Source of the DNA: Bacteroidales bacterium
Lineage (GTDB): Bacteria > Bacteroidota > Bacteroidia > Bacteroidales > JAQXIO01
Direction of reading: 5' to 3'
NCBI GenBank assembly: GCA_029007825.1
Contig: JAQXIO010000056.1
Span: 1-41,662, forward strand
Length of the DNA stretch: 41,662 nt
How positions within the stretch are numbered: position 1 is the first letter of the stretch; every line of letters starts with the position of its first letter. Below, one piece after another: positions 16,770-26,097 of this stretch. Both the position numbers and the translations under genes were made by a program. The notes under the pieces were generated by a model, which had not been told where the DNA came from, searched no databases, and saw only the letters and a program-made list of their open reading frames with translations.

Positions 16770-19700
16770 TTATTTTTTGATAAACGGTAGGGTTTGCGCA
16801 TCGATCACGATGTAGTACTGACCTGCGGGAAGATCGGCTATGTCAATAGCTTCACCGTTGTAGTCTGCGGCTGTTTTCACCAATTGTCCGTTCATACTGT
16901 AGATGTTGTAGCTTACTCCTTCAACACCGCGGATAACGATATTATCGGTTGCGGGGTTCGGATAGAGCGTCAGAATAGCTGCATCAGTGCCATCGATGCC
17001 AACCAATACCAAAGCGTCTTGTGCTGCGGTCAGATCGGCGGCGGCTTTATCGACTGCTGCCTGCGTTGCTTCCGCATTACCGTTCACTTCTTTGGCTGCA
17101 TTGAGGGCGGCTTCGAATGCGGCGCGACTGTCTGCGGTATAGTTGGCTTCATAGCCTGCTTCGCTCACTTTGGCTTCGGCGGCAGAGATAGCAGCAGCAA
17201 GGGCTGTTTTATCAACTGCGAGCACCAAGGCTTCCTGTGCTGCGGTCAGGTCGGCAGCGGCTTTATCGACAGCAGCTTGCGTTGCTTTCGCGTTACCGTT
17301 TACTTCTTTGGCCGTATTGAGGGCTGCTTCGAGTGCCGTGCGGCTGTCTGCGGTATATTTGGTTGCGTAACCTGCTTCGTTCATCTTTCCTTCGGCAGCG
17401 GTAATGGCAGCAGCAAGGGCTGTTTTGTCAACGGCTTTGTACTGTGCGGCCACTGCAACATCGGCTGTTCCGATAGTGAACTTATTATCGGTTACGGTAA
17501 CATCTCCTGCCGTTACATTCCAACCGGTAAATTCGTAATTGTCTTTTTCGGCGGGCGTCAGGGTTACTTCGGTTCCCATGATACCGGACTCGGGAGTAGC
17601 TGTTCCGTCGGTTACGGTTACGTTATAGATTACGTCTTTGTATGTAGCCGTTACGGTTACCGCTTTTCCGGGCATCGTAAAGGTGGTCGTTGCAGCTGCG
17701 GGATCGGCAAAGGTTACATCGTCGGACGTCCATTTGTCGAATGCCTTACCTGCAGCGGGCTCGTCTGCCACAACGGTCAGGGTTGCTCCTTCTTCGGCTT
17801 CGGTAATATCTCCTTCTACTTTTCCTCCGTTAACGGTTACGGCCGACTTCACGATGGTTGTAAAGGAGATTGCTTTTCCAGAAGCACGGTATCCCGCTTC
17901 ATTTGCAACCACACGGTTGTTCAATGCTACATAGTATTTCTGACCGTTCTTCAACGCCTGTTCGGGAGTAAGGGTAAATACCTTCTTTTCAGCGTCAACC
18001 GTTGCCGTAAAGGCCACGTCGGCTCCATCGGCACCGGTTTCTTTCACAACGAAATAGGCTTTCGGATCGGCGGCAATCTCTTTCAGTGTAAGAGCGTCTA
18101 CCAAAGCGACATCAGAAGTGAAGAGTATTTTCGTATCTACGGCAACACCGGCGGAATCGTCTTTAATAGAGGTTGTTATTTCCGGCACAGCGGGCGTACC
18201 CATCAGGATGATATCATCCACCTGGTTGGTTGTTCCGTCGGATGTCTTATCATGCGCCAGCTTAATCCAGAGGTCTTGTACCCTCGGCAATATCTCGCTG
18301 TATTCGTAATTATCCCATGAACCGCTGGATCCGGCTTCGATCAGGGATGTCCGTTGCGCATTGTCAAAGGTAACCCATGTTTCGCCGCCGTCGGTGCTAT
18401 AACTGTTAATCATGGGCCACCAGCCCCATATCGAAGCGAGACGCAGCTTCACATCAGAATAATAACGGGTATCGATTTTCTGAATACGAAGACTATCTAT
18501 GCTATTCTGGAATACTGCCACTGCTTTTCCCGATGCGTCAGGATAGGTCTGTGCTCCTCCCCAACTGCTTTGCAAATAAAGCTTTTCATCGAAATAGTGC
18601 TTAACGGGCATAGAGAGTTTGTGTCCGGATTGGTTGGCGGGTCCCTGATACCAGTTGTCTTCGTTACCGAATGTTTCGTGGAAGATCTTTACGGGAACGG
18701 TATAGTCGATCACTTTTGCGAGAGCGAATATACGTCCTGCTTCTTCGAGCGCAGCAACGGCGGCATCTATTTCGGATTGTTGTTTTCCGGCGGGTTCGTT
18801 ATAGATTGCCTTAGCGGCATCTACGGCTTCCTGATAGAGTGCTTTCGAACCGGCATCGTACTGATCCATTTCGCTTCCTTCTACTGCAACGGCAAGAAGG
18901 GCCTCGGCGTCACGGATGGTATTTCCGAGCGGTACAGTGTCGGCAATGGTTTTAAAGGAGGAAGAGAAGAGGCCTGTAAGCACTTCGTTGGCAGCAGCCG
19001 ATGCGCCTGCTTTCGTCGATACCGTATAGGTGGTATTGGCTTTGAAGCCTCCGACGGGCACGATGTTGAATTTACGGCGCGGTTCGGCCACGGTTCCCGT
19101 AATATCGACGGGGGTGTTGTTCGCTTTCAGCTCGAATACCTGCGAGAGTGTTTCTGCAGTGATCTCGTTCATATCGTCGAGATAGAGATCGGCAGAGGCT
19201 ACTGCTTCAACGGCATCGGGCCATTGGTCGATTGCATCGTTGGCCGGTGTAAAGGTGAATGCCGCACCTACCGGCACGACGGATTGATAGGATGCTCCGA
19301 AACGTATTTCGTCGATTGCGGCACCGGCTTTCTTTTCAAAATGCAAACCTATATTCTGGATTGACATTGTTTTCGTAAAGGTTTTTTCAATGCCTCCGTC
19401 AGGTTCAGCGACGGTCATATCTGGATTGACGAAGAGGGTTATCTTACTGTTGTCGAAATCCAGTTTCATTACCACCAATGCCGGTTCACCCGATACGGCC
19501 GGAATATCGGAATCCAGAACTTCATAGGTAGATTCGTCGTTACCGTTTTTACCGACCAATACCTGCCAGTTTGCCGATTTGGGAAGTTCTCCGTAGGCAT
19601 TGTTATAGAATATGTTGATTCCTTCGTAGTTGCCGAACTGGTTGTTGAAACCGGAACCAAACGCCAGACGGCACAATCCGTCTTGTACGGGTTTCATTAC

Positions 19701-21167
19701 GGCACTTGTCCATAATACGCCTTTGGCTATTTTTCCTCCTTCAACATAAGGGGTAAATGCGGCCATATTTACATTACGTGTCGCTCCGCAGGAGTATGTA
19801 TCCCCGCCTTCAAACTCAGCCCAGAGTCCTGCAGCGCTCAATGCGCCGTAACCTTGGGCGGGTTTCAGTACGATATGTCCGGCTCCGTGCTGCGACCATG
19901 CGCCATTCCATCCGATGCCGCCTTCACATTTAACCGCTTCTTCGCCCAGGTTCCCACCGCCTTTTTCGAGGGTAGAGTCGTTCAGATAGGCGAATCCTTC
20001 ATAGAGCAAGGGTTTGGATAATACTTTGGTTCCTTCAACGGCAAATGCCGATATATAGGGACTTTTATGCCACTGGTGTCCGTACTGTGCCATAAAGCCT
20101 ACGGCTTGCACATCGGTAAAATCCATTTCTGCGGCAGCAGCGAAATCGGCAGGAAACGTCAGGTCGGCCGGATTGAATTCGAGCCATTTCTTGTCGGCGC
20201 TGTTGTTGAAGTCGGCAAGGGTATAATAGTTGTTGCCGCCGCTTTCTGACGTAGTAGCGCTGATGTAGTATTTGTCTCCGTTTTTAACTACGAAGCTGAA
20301 TTTGCATTTGTCCCAGTCGCCTCCGTCAAGGTTTATGGCAACACGCAAAGTGCTGGTGTTGTCGAATATTACCTGCGACTCTTTCGCTCCGCGCAGGAAA
20401 AGCGATTTGGGCCACATATAGCAGGAGGTGATGTATTCGACGTTATTCTGGTAATTGCATTGAATTCCGGTATTTTTATAATAGAATCCTTTTTGCGGGT
20501 CGGCTACCGGGAAAGCGGGACGTGTTTCTCCCATGTTACAGAGGGCTTCACCGGTATTCTGCACCCATTTCCATGCAATACCGCCGGTAGCGGCTACAGA
20601 ACCTGCGGCTCCGGTATATAGCGGACGGGCAATATCGAAAGGTACGGCTCCGTTCGTTTCAGCGCCTTCGCCCGAACCGGAGAATCCTTCGGTGTTCAAA
20701 GCCAATTCACCGGTTATATCGCCGTTGCTGAAGCTTACCAAGCTTTTATCGGAATAGCGTTTGTAATCGATAGTGACCTGAAAAGGTGCGGATAAGAGAT
20801 TGTTGTCGGTACGTGCACGGAAAAGACCTTCCGCCACATCGAGTACGACGGTGCCGTCTTGCACCATTCCAAATACATAAACGGGAATATTCTGGCGCAC
20901 GGCATGTCCGTTATTGGCAACGAGTACCGGCGTTGCGCCGTCGAATGCGGTTCCTGAAACAGTGATTTTAGAGGCATCGATAAAGTCCCAATCGATATCG
21001 CCGCCCATATCGGCATTATCATAGGCACATTTTATCCATGCTGCGGCACCGGGATCGAAGCCGGAAGTGATGGTTCCGGTGAAGCCGTTGCTTTCTTGTG
21101 CATACAATTGAACACTTGTGAGCAATGCGGTTAGCAATACCGCCCACGATAAGAAAATTTTTTTCAT
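16770..21167 (-). CDS. Large secreted multidomain surface protein, T9SS cargo
   Basis: The 1465 residues begin with a signal peptide (ending SVQLYAQ). Domains in order: an N-terminal beta-rich region of unknown type (about 25-630); a bacterial Ig-like/SbsA-type domain (about 632-745); a FIVAR-like helical segment (about 750-815); a jelly-roll-like domain with STDGGETW (about 825-990); a second Ig-like domain (about 994-1098); InlB-type beta repeats with FDKWTSDDV and YEFTGWNV (about 1100-1245); two 72-residue FIVAR repeats (1247-1318, 1319-1390); and a T9SS type A sorting tail (LYPNPATDNIVI to the end). No catalytic site is evident. It is probably an adhesin or glycan-binding protein displayed on the surface; the ligand is unknown. 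It has its own promoter and terminator. Confidence 0.88.
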   Translation of the reverse strand: MKKIFLSWAVLLTALLTSVQLYAQESNGFTGTITSGFDPGAAAWIKCAYDNADMGGDIDWDFIDASKITVSGTAFDGATPVLVANNGHAVRQNIPVYVFGMVQDGTVVLDVAEGLFRARTDNNLLSAPFQVTIDYKRYSDKSLVSFSNGDITGELALNTEGFSGSGEGAETNGAVPFDIARPLYTGAAGSVAATGGIAWKWVQNTGEALCNMGETRPAFPVADPQKGFYYKNTGIQCNYQNNVEYITSCYMWPKSLFLRGAKESQVIFDNTSTLRVAINLDGGDWDKCKFSFVVKNGDKYYISATTSESGGNNYYTLADFNNSADKKWLEFNPADLTFPADFAAAAEMDFTDVQAVGFMAQYGHQWHKSPYISAFAVEGTKVLSKPLLYEGFAYLNDSTLEKGGGNLGEEAVKCEGGIGWNGAWSQHGAGHIVLKPAQGYGALSAAGLWAEFEGGDTYSCGATRNVNMAAFTPYVEGGKIAKGVLWTSAVMKPVQDGLCRLAFGSGFNNQFGNYEGINIFYNNAYGELPKSANWQVLVGKNGNDESTYEVLDSDIPAVSGEPALVVMKLDFDNSKITLFVNPDMTVAEPDGGIEKTFTKTMSIQNIGLHFEKKAGAAIDEIRFGASYQSVVPVGAAFTFTPANDAIDQWPDAVEAVASADLYLDDMNEITAETLSQVFELKANNTPVDITGTVAEPRRKFNIVPVGGFKANTTYTVSTKAGASAAANEVLTGLFSSSFKTIADTVPLGNTIRDAEALLAVAVEGSEMDQYDAGSKALYQEAVDAAKAIYNEPAGKQQSEIDAAVAALEEAGRIFALAKVIDYTVPVKIFHETFGNEDNWYQGPANQSGHKLSMPVKHYFDEKLYLQSSWGGAQTYPDASGKAVAVFQNSIDSLRIQKIDTRYYSDVKLRLASIWGWWPMINSYSTDGGETWVTFDNAQRTSLIEAGSSGSWDNYEYSEILPRVQDLWIKLAHDKTSDGTTNQVDDIILMGTPAVPEITTSIKDDSAGVAVDTKILFTSDVALVDALTLKEIAADPKAYFVVKETGADGADVAFTATVDAEKKVFTLTPEQALKNGQKYYVALNNRVVANEAGYRASGKAISFTTIVKSAVTVNGGKVEGDITEAEEGATLTVVADEPAAGKAFDKWTSDDVTFADPAAATTTFTMPGKAVTVTATYKDVIYNVTVTDGTATPESGIMGTEVTLTPAEKDNYEFTGWNVTAGDVTVTDNKFTIGTADVAVAAQYKAVDKTALAAAITAAEGKMNEAGYATKYTADSRTALEAALNTAKEVNGNAKATQAAVDKAAADLTAAQEALVLAVDKTALAAAISAAEAKVSEAGYEANYTADSRAAFEAALNAAKEVNGNAEATQAAVDKAAADLTAAQDALVLVGIDGTDAAILTLYPNPATDNIVIRGVEGVSYNIYSMNGQLVKTAADYNGEAIDIADLPAGQYYIVIDAQTLPFIKK
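16998..17429 (-). repeat. Two tandem 216-bp FIVAR repeats
   Basis: Units 17214-17429 and 16998-17213 each encode 72 residues starting DKTALAAAI and ending AALVL- or DALVL-like, with few differences (for example GKMNEAGYATK versus AKVSEAGYEAN). The high DNA identity points to recent duplication and makes copy-number change by recombination possible. Confidence 0.85.
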
Positions 21168-21231
21168 AGGTTGTTACGGTTATAGATTAATACTTTTAGG
21201 TTAGGCTGCACTCCCTGACAAAATGCTACGA

Positions 21232-21263
21232 CAAACTTATATCTTATTATCTATATTTACAAA
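21232..21263 (-). promoter_or_regulatory. Promoter of the large surface protein
   Basis: On the minus strand TTTG (21263-21260) and TAAGTTTG (21239-21232) are separated by 20 bases, a full Bacteroidota -33/-7 promoter. The transcription start falls near 21225, leaving a leader of about 57 bases. Confidence 0.75.
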
Positions 21264-21393
21264 TAATATTTTTTATTTCACCAAATTAATCTTATACAAA
21301 TGGCTTTTATCGCCGATTTCCGGCATTTCGTGTTAAATATTTTATGCTTATTTAACCTTTATTATCCCGATTAAAAGGTTATTTCCTTTCATT

Positions 21394-21425
21394 TTTGGGG
21401 AATTGCAGATAAAGGAATATCTTTG
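21394..21425 (+). promoter_or_regulatory. Promoter upstream of the glycosyltransferase
   Basis: TTTG (21394-21397) and TATCTTTG (21418-21425) are separated by 20 bases, a full consensus promoter. The leader to the ATG at 21725 would be about 290 bases. A second element, TATCTTTG at 21546-21553, could give a shorter transcript but lacks a -33 match. Confidence 0.65.
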
Positions 21426-21724
21426 AAATAATGTTCAGCATTTATCTGAAACATTACATGCGGCTGCACCGGTACTTGTCGCGTTTATTTTCGGGAACGG
21501 GATATATTTTGTACCGGGAATAACCCGTATGGTTGTTTTCTGCATTATCTTTGCCGGGCAGATATGCGGGACTTTATCCGGCGTTGCCTGAAGGGATTGC
21601 ATCCGCAAACGGAGTACAGCCTTGTCTATGGTATTTGTCGGGAGTTTTTTCCGTACCGGACAAAAACAAAATGCTGCTCCGGGCAGCTGCTTACCGAAAA
21701 TGCCGGGACAAACAGAATAAGAAT

Positions 21725-22882
21725 ATGAGTAAGTGCATCCATGTGGTTTGTTTCAATGTTCCTTTTCCTGCCGATTACGGGGGGGCAATCGACGTGTATT
21801 ATACGTTGATGGCACTGCATGATGCGGGGATTGAAATTATCCTGCACACGTTTTTATATGACCGTCCGGAGGCAGAGGAACTGAACAAGCTATGCCGGAG
21901 GGTTTATTATTATCCGCGCAAGCGGGGATGGGGGAAGCAGTTTTCGTTGCGTCCGTATATCGTAAATACGCGTACGAACGAGGAGTTGCTGCGGAATCTG
22001 GAAAAGGACTCCTACCCTATCCTGTTCGAAGGGTTGCACACGTGTTATTATTTAGGTGAGGCTTCGTTGCGCAAGCGGTTGAAGCTGGTGCGTATGTGCA
22101 ATGTGGAGCACCGTTATTATTATCATTTGTTCAAAGCGGAACGGAACCGGCTGAAGGGGCTTTATTATCTGACGGAGTCGTTGCGGCTGAGATGGTATGA
22201 GGGGGTTTTGAGAAATGCGCAGGTGATTTATGGCATTTCGGCTTCGGAGACTGCTTATCTTGCCGGGCGTTTCAATGGTAAGCGGGTGGAATATATGCCG
22301 TGTTTCCATCCGAACGAGGCGGTTAGCGTACGCGAAGGGCGGGGCGATTATCTTCTTTATCATGCTAATTTGTCGGTGGCGGAAAACGAGCAGGCTGCGT
22401 TGTGGCTGATGGAGCATGTTTTTTCAAAGCTGGATTTTCCGGCTGTCATTGCGGGAAAGAATCCATCGGCTTACCTGACGGAGAGGGCAAAGCAATACCC
22501 GGGGGTGACGGTTTACGCAAATCCTACGGACAGCGAGCTGGATCAGGTGATTCACGACGCTCATGTGCATGTGCTGGTGACTTTCCAGGCAACGGGACTG
22601 AAGCTGAAGCTGTTGAATACGCTTTACCGGGGACGGCATTGCGTGGTGAACCCGCTTATGACGGAGGGCTCGGGATTGGAAGAGGCCTGCAGGGTAGCCG
22701 ATACGGCAGAGGGTATTACGTCCGTATGCCGGGAGTTGCTGGAGCGTCCGTTTACAAAAGAGGATATAGAGAGGCGCAGAGCGGTTCTTTCGAGGTTGTA
22801 CGATAATGCGGAGTCGGTGAAAAAGATTACGGAGGCTTTGCAAACTGCAGCCGGAGCGGAAGGGGAAAGGCTTACTGAGTGA
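21725..22882 (+). CDS. Glycosyltransferase, GT-B fold (GT4-like)
   Basis: This 385-residue protein starts MSKCIHVVCFNVPFPADYGG, the GT-B opening strand and glycine-rich loop, and has a C-terminal donor-site region with FQATGLKLKLLNTLYRGRHCVV, equivalent to the GxKxKLLExLAxGxPVV segment of group 1 transferases. It should move a sugar from a nucleotide donor to a cell-surface glycan or other acceptor; the sugar cannot be told. No membrane segment is seen, so it works at the inner face of the membrane or in the cytoplasm. ATG 21725 is chosen because an upstream in-frame extension (from 21533) has no similarity to the fold and contains a promoter-like element. The esterase gene follows after 36 bases and may be cotranscribed. 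Confidence 0.85.
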   Translation: MSKCIHVVCFNVPFPADYGGAIDVYYTLMALHDAGIEIILHTFLYDRPEAEELNKLCRRVYYYPRKRGWGKQFSLRPYIVNTRTNEELLRNLEKDSYPILFEGLHTCYYLGEASLRKRLKLVRMCNVEHRYYYHLFKAERNRLKGLYYLTESLRLRWYEGVLRNAQVIYGISASETAYLAGRFNGKRVEYMPCFHPNEAVSVREGRGDYLLYHANLSVAENEQAALWLMEHVFSKLDFPAVIAGKNPSAYLTERAKQYPGVTVYANPTDSELDQVIHDAHVHVLVTFQATGLKLKLLNTLYRGRHCVVNPLMTEGSGLEEACRVADTAEGITSVCRELLERPFTKEDIERRRAVLSRLYDNAESVKKITEALQTAAGAEGERLTE

Positions 22883-22918
22883 GTATATTTATTTAATGTT
22901 ATTTAGAATATAAGAACC

Positions 22919-23785
22919 ATGAAGAATTTTACTTTTGAGACGAAGTGGGGGGCGCGTATATTACGCGCATTTGCTGTTTTTTCTTTTCTTTTTCTTTTCT
23001 TGTGCTACGCCGGGGCTCAAACGGTTTCGGTGATCGAGGTGCCGAGCCGGGCAATGAACAAGAGTATCAAAAACACGCTGATCCTGCCAAAGGGGTACAG
23101 CGACAAGGGGGCGAAAGAGTATCCGGTGGTGTATCTTCTGCACGGTTACGGAAACAATTATGCGAGCTGGCTGAAGGATATAAAGCCTACTCTTCCGGAG
23201 ATCGCCTCGCAGATGGAGGTTATCTTTATTTGTCCCGATGGCGCGGTGAGCTGGTACTGGGACAGTCCGGTGAATCCGGCGAGCCAGTATGAGACTTATG
23301 TCAGCAAGGAACTGAGGGAGTATATGGACGGGCATTACAAAACGGTGAAGGGCCCGGAGGGGCGCGCTATTACGGGCTACAGCATGGGTGGCCACGGCGG
23401 GTTGTGGCTGGGTTTCCGCCATCCGGACGTTTTCGGTGCCTGCGGCTCGCTGAGCGGGGGGGTGGATATCCGTCCTTTCCCGAACAACTGGGATATGGCG
23501 ACGCAGTTAGGCAGTTACAGCGATCACCGGCAGGTATGGGACGAGCATACGGTTATGAACCAGCTTTACCGAGTAAAACCGGACGAGCTGGCGATTATCA
23601 TCGATTGCGGAACGGACGATTTTTTCTACAAGGTGAACGAGGAGTTGCATAACAAACTGTTGTATAATAATATAAAGCATGACTACCTGACGCGTCCGGG
23701 GGGACATAACCACGATTACTGGAATAATGCCATAGATTACCAGCTGGTGTTTTTCAAGAAGTTTTTCGACCGGAAGGGAAAATAA
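22919..23785 (+). CDS. Secreted esterase, esterase D/CE1-like alpha/beta hydrolase
   Basis: The 288 residues begin with an N-terminal signal/anchor (FAVFSFLFLFLCYAGAQ). The hydrolase core has VVYLLHGYGNNYASW (oxyanion region), the nucleophile elbow GYSMGGHGG with S155, an acid in IIDCGTDDFFY and the catalytic histidine in GGHNHDYW. This is the pattern of esterase D, feruloyl and acetylxylan esterases (CE1), so it probably removes acyl groups from a carbohydrate or small ester in the periplasm. Length is normal for a one-domain secreted CE1-like enzyme. It lies 36 bases after the glycosyltransferase on the same strand with no terminator between. A weak stem with T's at 23787-23814 may end the transcript. 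Confidence 0.88.
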   Translation: MKNFTFETKWGARILRAFAVFSFLFLFLCYAGAQTVSVIEVPSRAMNKSIKNTLILPKGYSDKGAKEYPVVYLLHGYGNNYASWLKDIKPTLPEIASQMEVIFICPDGAVSWYWDSPVNPASQYETYVSKELREYMDGHYKTVKGPEGRAITGYSMGGHGGLWLGFRHPDVFGACGSLSGGVDIRPFPNNWDMATQLGSYSDHRQVWDEHTVMNQLYRVKPDELAIIIDCGTDDFFYKVNEELHNKLLYNNIKHDYLTRPGGHNHDYWNNAIDYQLVFFKKFFDRKGK

Positions 23786-24063
23786 TAAAAGGAGAAGCGC
23801 TTTGCGTTCTTTTACAAAATGCCGGTAAACAGATACTCCGGGATAAACGGTACCGCTTGTGTTTTTCAGGAGAGACAGGTATTCCCGCCCAAACGGACCG
23901 AGTTAATACGCTCATCCGGTTCCGACTGGTATAAGCAGCAAAAGACGAACCTTCTGCATGTCACGGGGAGTTCTTCTGCGGAGAAAGTTTCTTTTATTCC
24001 GGGTAATGGCAAATAGTTTTTATAAATTCGCAATATTAAATTATACTATTAAAACAGAGTGTC

Positions 24064-24999
24064 ATGAAAAAGTTATCTGGATTGTGCCGCAAACCGTGGA
24101 CGGCATTTGTTTGGGCGGTTGCTTTAACCGCTATGTTGTCAATTTCCGAAACGGTTTCGGCAAAGAAGGGCAAGACGATCGGTATTCAGCTTTATTCGGT
24201 GATGGATGCCATGAAGGAGAATCCGCAGGCTTCGGTGAAGCGTCTTACCGACATGGGTTACAATGCTTTCGAACTGGTGCAGTGGGGCGGCGATCCGAAG
24301 GTGTTCGGGCTTCCTGCGGAAGAGTTCAAGGGGCTTTGCAATAAAAATGGTGCTGCGATCGTTTCAACGCATTCTGGTATTCAGGAGGATCGCGCGCAGG
24401 AGGCTGAGGTTATGCAACGCTGGCGGAAATTGTTCGAGATTCAGAAGGCTTGCGGGGGCAAATATTTCGTTATACCGGGCTATCAGGTGGATTATACCGA
24501 GAAGGGCATGAAGGAGATGTGCGATTATTTCAACCGTGTAGGAAAGATTGCGAAGGAGTACGGTTTGAAATTAGGGTATCATAACCATGACGCGGAGTTC
24601 AAAAAACTAAAGGACAGCGACAAGGTTATGTGGGAATATCTTGTCGAGAATACCGATCCGGAGTATGTTTGCTTCGAACTGGACGTTTACTGGTGTACGA
24701 AGGGGGGAAAGAATCCTGTTGAGTATTTGAAGAAATATCCGAATCGCATCGAGTTGCTGCATATCAAGGATGATTTCGTCATCGGTGAAAGCGGTACAAT
24801 CGATTTCGAGGGCATTTTCAACCAGTTCTACAAGAACGGCATGAAGGATTATTTCGTAGAGATCGAGACTCCGGGCTTCATACGTGAAAAGAAAAATGCC
24901 GACGGCAGCAAATATACCCAGGAGCAGGTTATGGACGAGGTATTCAAGGCTGCACGTAAAAGTGCGGACTATCTGAAGCGTGCAAAATTCGTAAAATAA
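24064..24999 (+). CDS. Secreted sugar phosphate isomerase/epimerase-like TIM-barrel protein
   Basis: The 311 residues carry a Tat-less signal peptide (hydrophobic AFVWAVALTAMLSI, cleavage near VSAKKG) and then an AP-endonuclease-2-type TIM barrel: IGIQLYSVMD, GYNAFELVQWGG, LKLGYHNHDAEF, VCFELDVYWCTKGG, IELLHIKDD and YFVEIETPG. The E, D, H and E residues on these strands are the usual divalent metal ligands of the family. Such exported enzymes in Bacteroidota act on sugars or polyols, often with oxidoreductases for 3-keto sugars, but no such partner is adjacent here. A near-consensus -7 element (TAAATTCG, one mismatch) lies at 24023-24030. It is followed by a terminator. The 23786-24063 gap holds nothing else that I can support. 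Confidence 0.88.
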   Translation: MKKLSGLCRKPWTAFVWAVALTAMLSISETVSAKKGKTIGIQLYSVMDAMKENPQASVKRLTDMGYNAFELVQWGGDPKVFGLPAEEFKGLCNKNGAAIVSTHSGIQEDRAQEAEVMQRWRKLFEIQKACGGKYFVIPGYQVDYTEKGMKEMCDYFNRVGKIAKEYGLKLGYHNHDAEFKKLKDSDKVMWEYLVENTDPEYVCFELDVYWCTKGGKNPVEYLKKYPNRIELLHIKDDFVIGESGTIDFEGIFNQFYKNGMKDYFVEIETPGFIREKKNADGSKYTQEQVMDEVFKAARKSADYLKRAKFVK

Positions 25000-25028
25000 C
25001 AAGCTTTCATTAATATGGGATTGTCAGG

Positions 25029-25060
25029 GCAGATGACTTTTCAGGGTCGTCTGCTTTGTT
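25029..25060 (+). terminator. Intrinsic terminator after the TIM-barrel gene
   Basis: A 9-bp stem with one wobble pair (25029-25037 with 25046-25054) and an 8-base loop precedes TTTGTTTTC, starting 30 bases after the stop codon. The stretch 25060-25359 shows no gene or consensus promoter. Confidence 0.7.
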
Positions 25061-25359
25061 TTCTTTAACCGGCTGGTTTCAACGCTTCGCTTTTCAGCGG
25101 CGATCTTATCGATTTCACAGGGGATGCCGTAATTTACCGAAGTTTGTTCCAAAGCGGTTCAACAGGGTTTATTTGTCTGCATGCGGGAATAGCTCTTTTT
25201 TATTTTAACTGACATTTCCCGTGTCCGAAAAAGTCCGGTGATGTTCCCGGTATCAGCACCTTTCAGCCGTTATCAGAAACCGTGGGAGAATTTTGCAGAA
25301 CATAAAGGGGTGCAAAATGAATGTAGAAAAATTTTAACCGTTCTTATATCTATTCAATT

Positions 25360-25893
25360 ATGCATTACACTTGCAAATATCTGTCTCCGTTGGGAGAAAT
25401 GACGATTGCCAGCAACGGCGACAGCCTGACGGGGTTATGGTTCGACGAACAGAAGTATTTCGGCGCTACTTTGGGGAGAGAACAGGAAGAGAGGCCCTTA
25501 CCTATCTTCGATCAGACGAAAGAGTGGCTGGACTGCTATTTCAACGGCAGCGACCCGGGCCCTATCCCGTCGGTAGCACCGGAGGGTTCGCCTTTCCGCC
25601 TTGCGGTATGGGAAATATTGAAGAGGATTCCTTATGGCAAGGTAATTACGTATAAAGATATTGCGGAAGAGATCGGACGGCAAAAAGGGGTGCCGGGCAT
25701 GTCGGCCCAAGCTATCGGAGGTGCGGTGGGACATAATCCTATCAGCATTATTATTCCATGCCACCGCGTAGTGGGAAGCAACGGCAGCCTGACCGGGTAT
25801 GCGGGGGGCATTTCGAAAAAGGTGAAGTTGCTTGCTCTCGAACAGGTAGATATGTCGGGGTTGTTTATTCCGAAAAAGGGAAGTGCTTTATAA
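25360..25893 (+). CDS. Methylated-DNA-protein-cysteine S-methyltransferase
   Basis: This 177-residue suicide repair protein transfers alkyl groups from O6-alkylguanine or O4-alkylthymine to its own cysteine. The active-site motif IPCHRVVG is present with acceptor C134, preceded by the helix-turn-helix segment IPYGKVITYKDIAEEIG and the AIGGAVGHNPI recognition region. The length fits the single-domain Ogt/MGMT class without an Ada domain. An insertion-like KGVPGMSA before the recognition helix is seen in many Bacteroidales members. The ATG at 25360 opens directly on MHYTCKYLSPLG, the usual N terminus. Confidence 0.95.
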   Translation: MHYTCKYLSPLGEMTIASNGDSLTGLWFDEQKYFGATLGREQEERPLPIFDQTKEWLDCYFNGSDPGPIPSVAPEGSPFRLAVWEILKRIPYGKVITYKDIAEEIGRQKGVPGMSAQAIGGAVGHNPISIIIPCHRVVGSNGSLTGYAGGISKKVKLLALEQVDMSGLFIPKKGSAL

Positions 25894-26097
25894 ATACCGG
25901 ATATTAGAACAAGCCCGCGAAATCGGCACCGCTTTTTCTTACCGGAAAAGGTCTTTAACGACAACGGTAGTTGGGCATGGGGTTGTCCGGCACGTTACAG
26001 GGATTTTTTACAGAATCGATAGAGATAACGTGCCGTGCGGTTCTCAAACGGCTTCTTCCTTTTTCTAAGTGCAGGGACCTAACATAATTGCAGAAGA

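Noticed and set aside
16794..19364. Two long plus-strand frames opposite the surface protein
   Set aside because: Cys/Gly/Phe-rich composition without motifs; the minus-strand protein has domains, promoter and terminator.
21533..21724. 64-codon upstream extension of the glycosyltransferase
   Set aside because: It lacks similarity to the GT-B fold and contains a promoter-like element; the ATG at 21725 gives the canonical N terminus.
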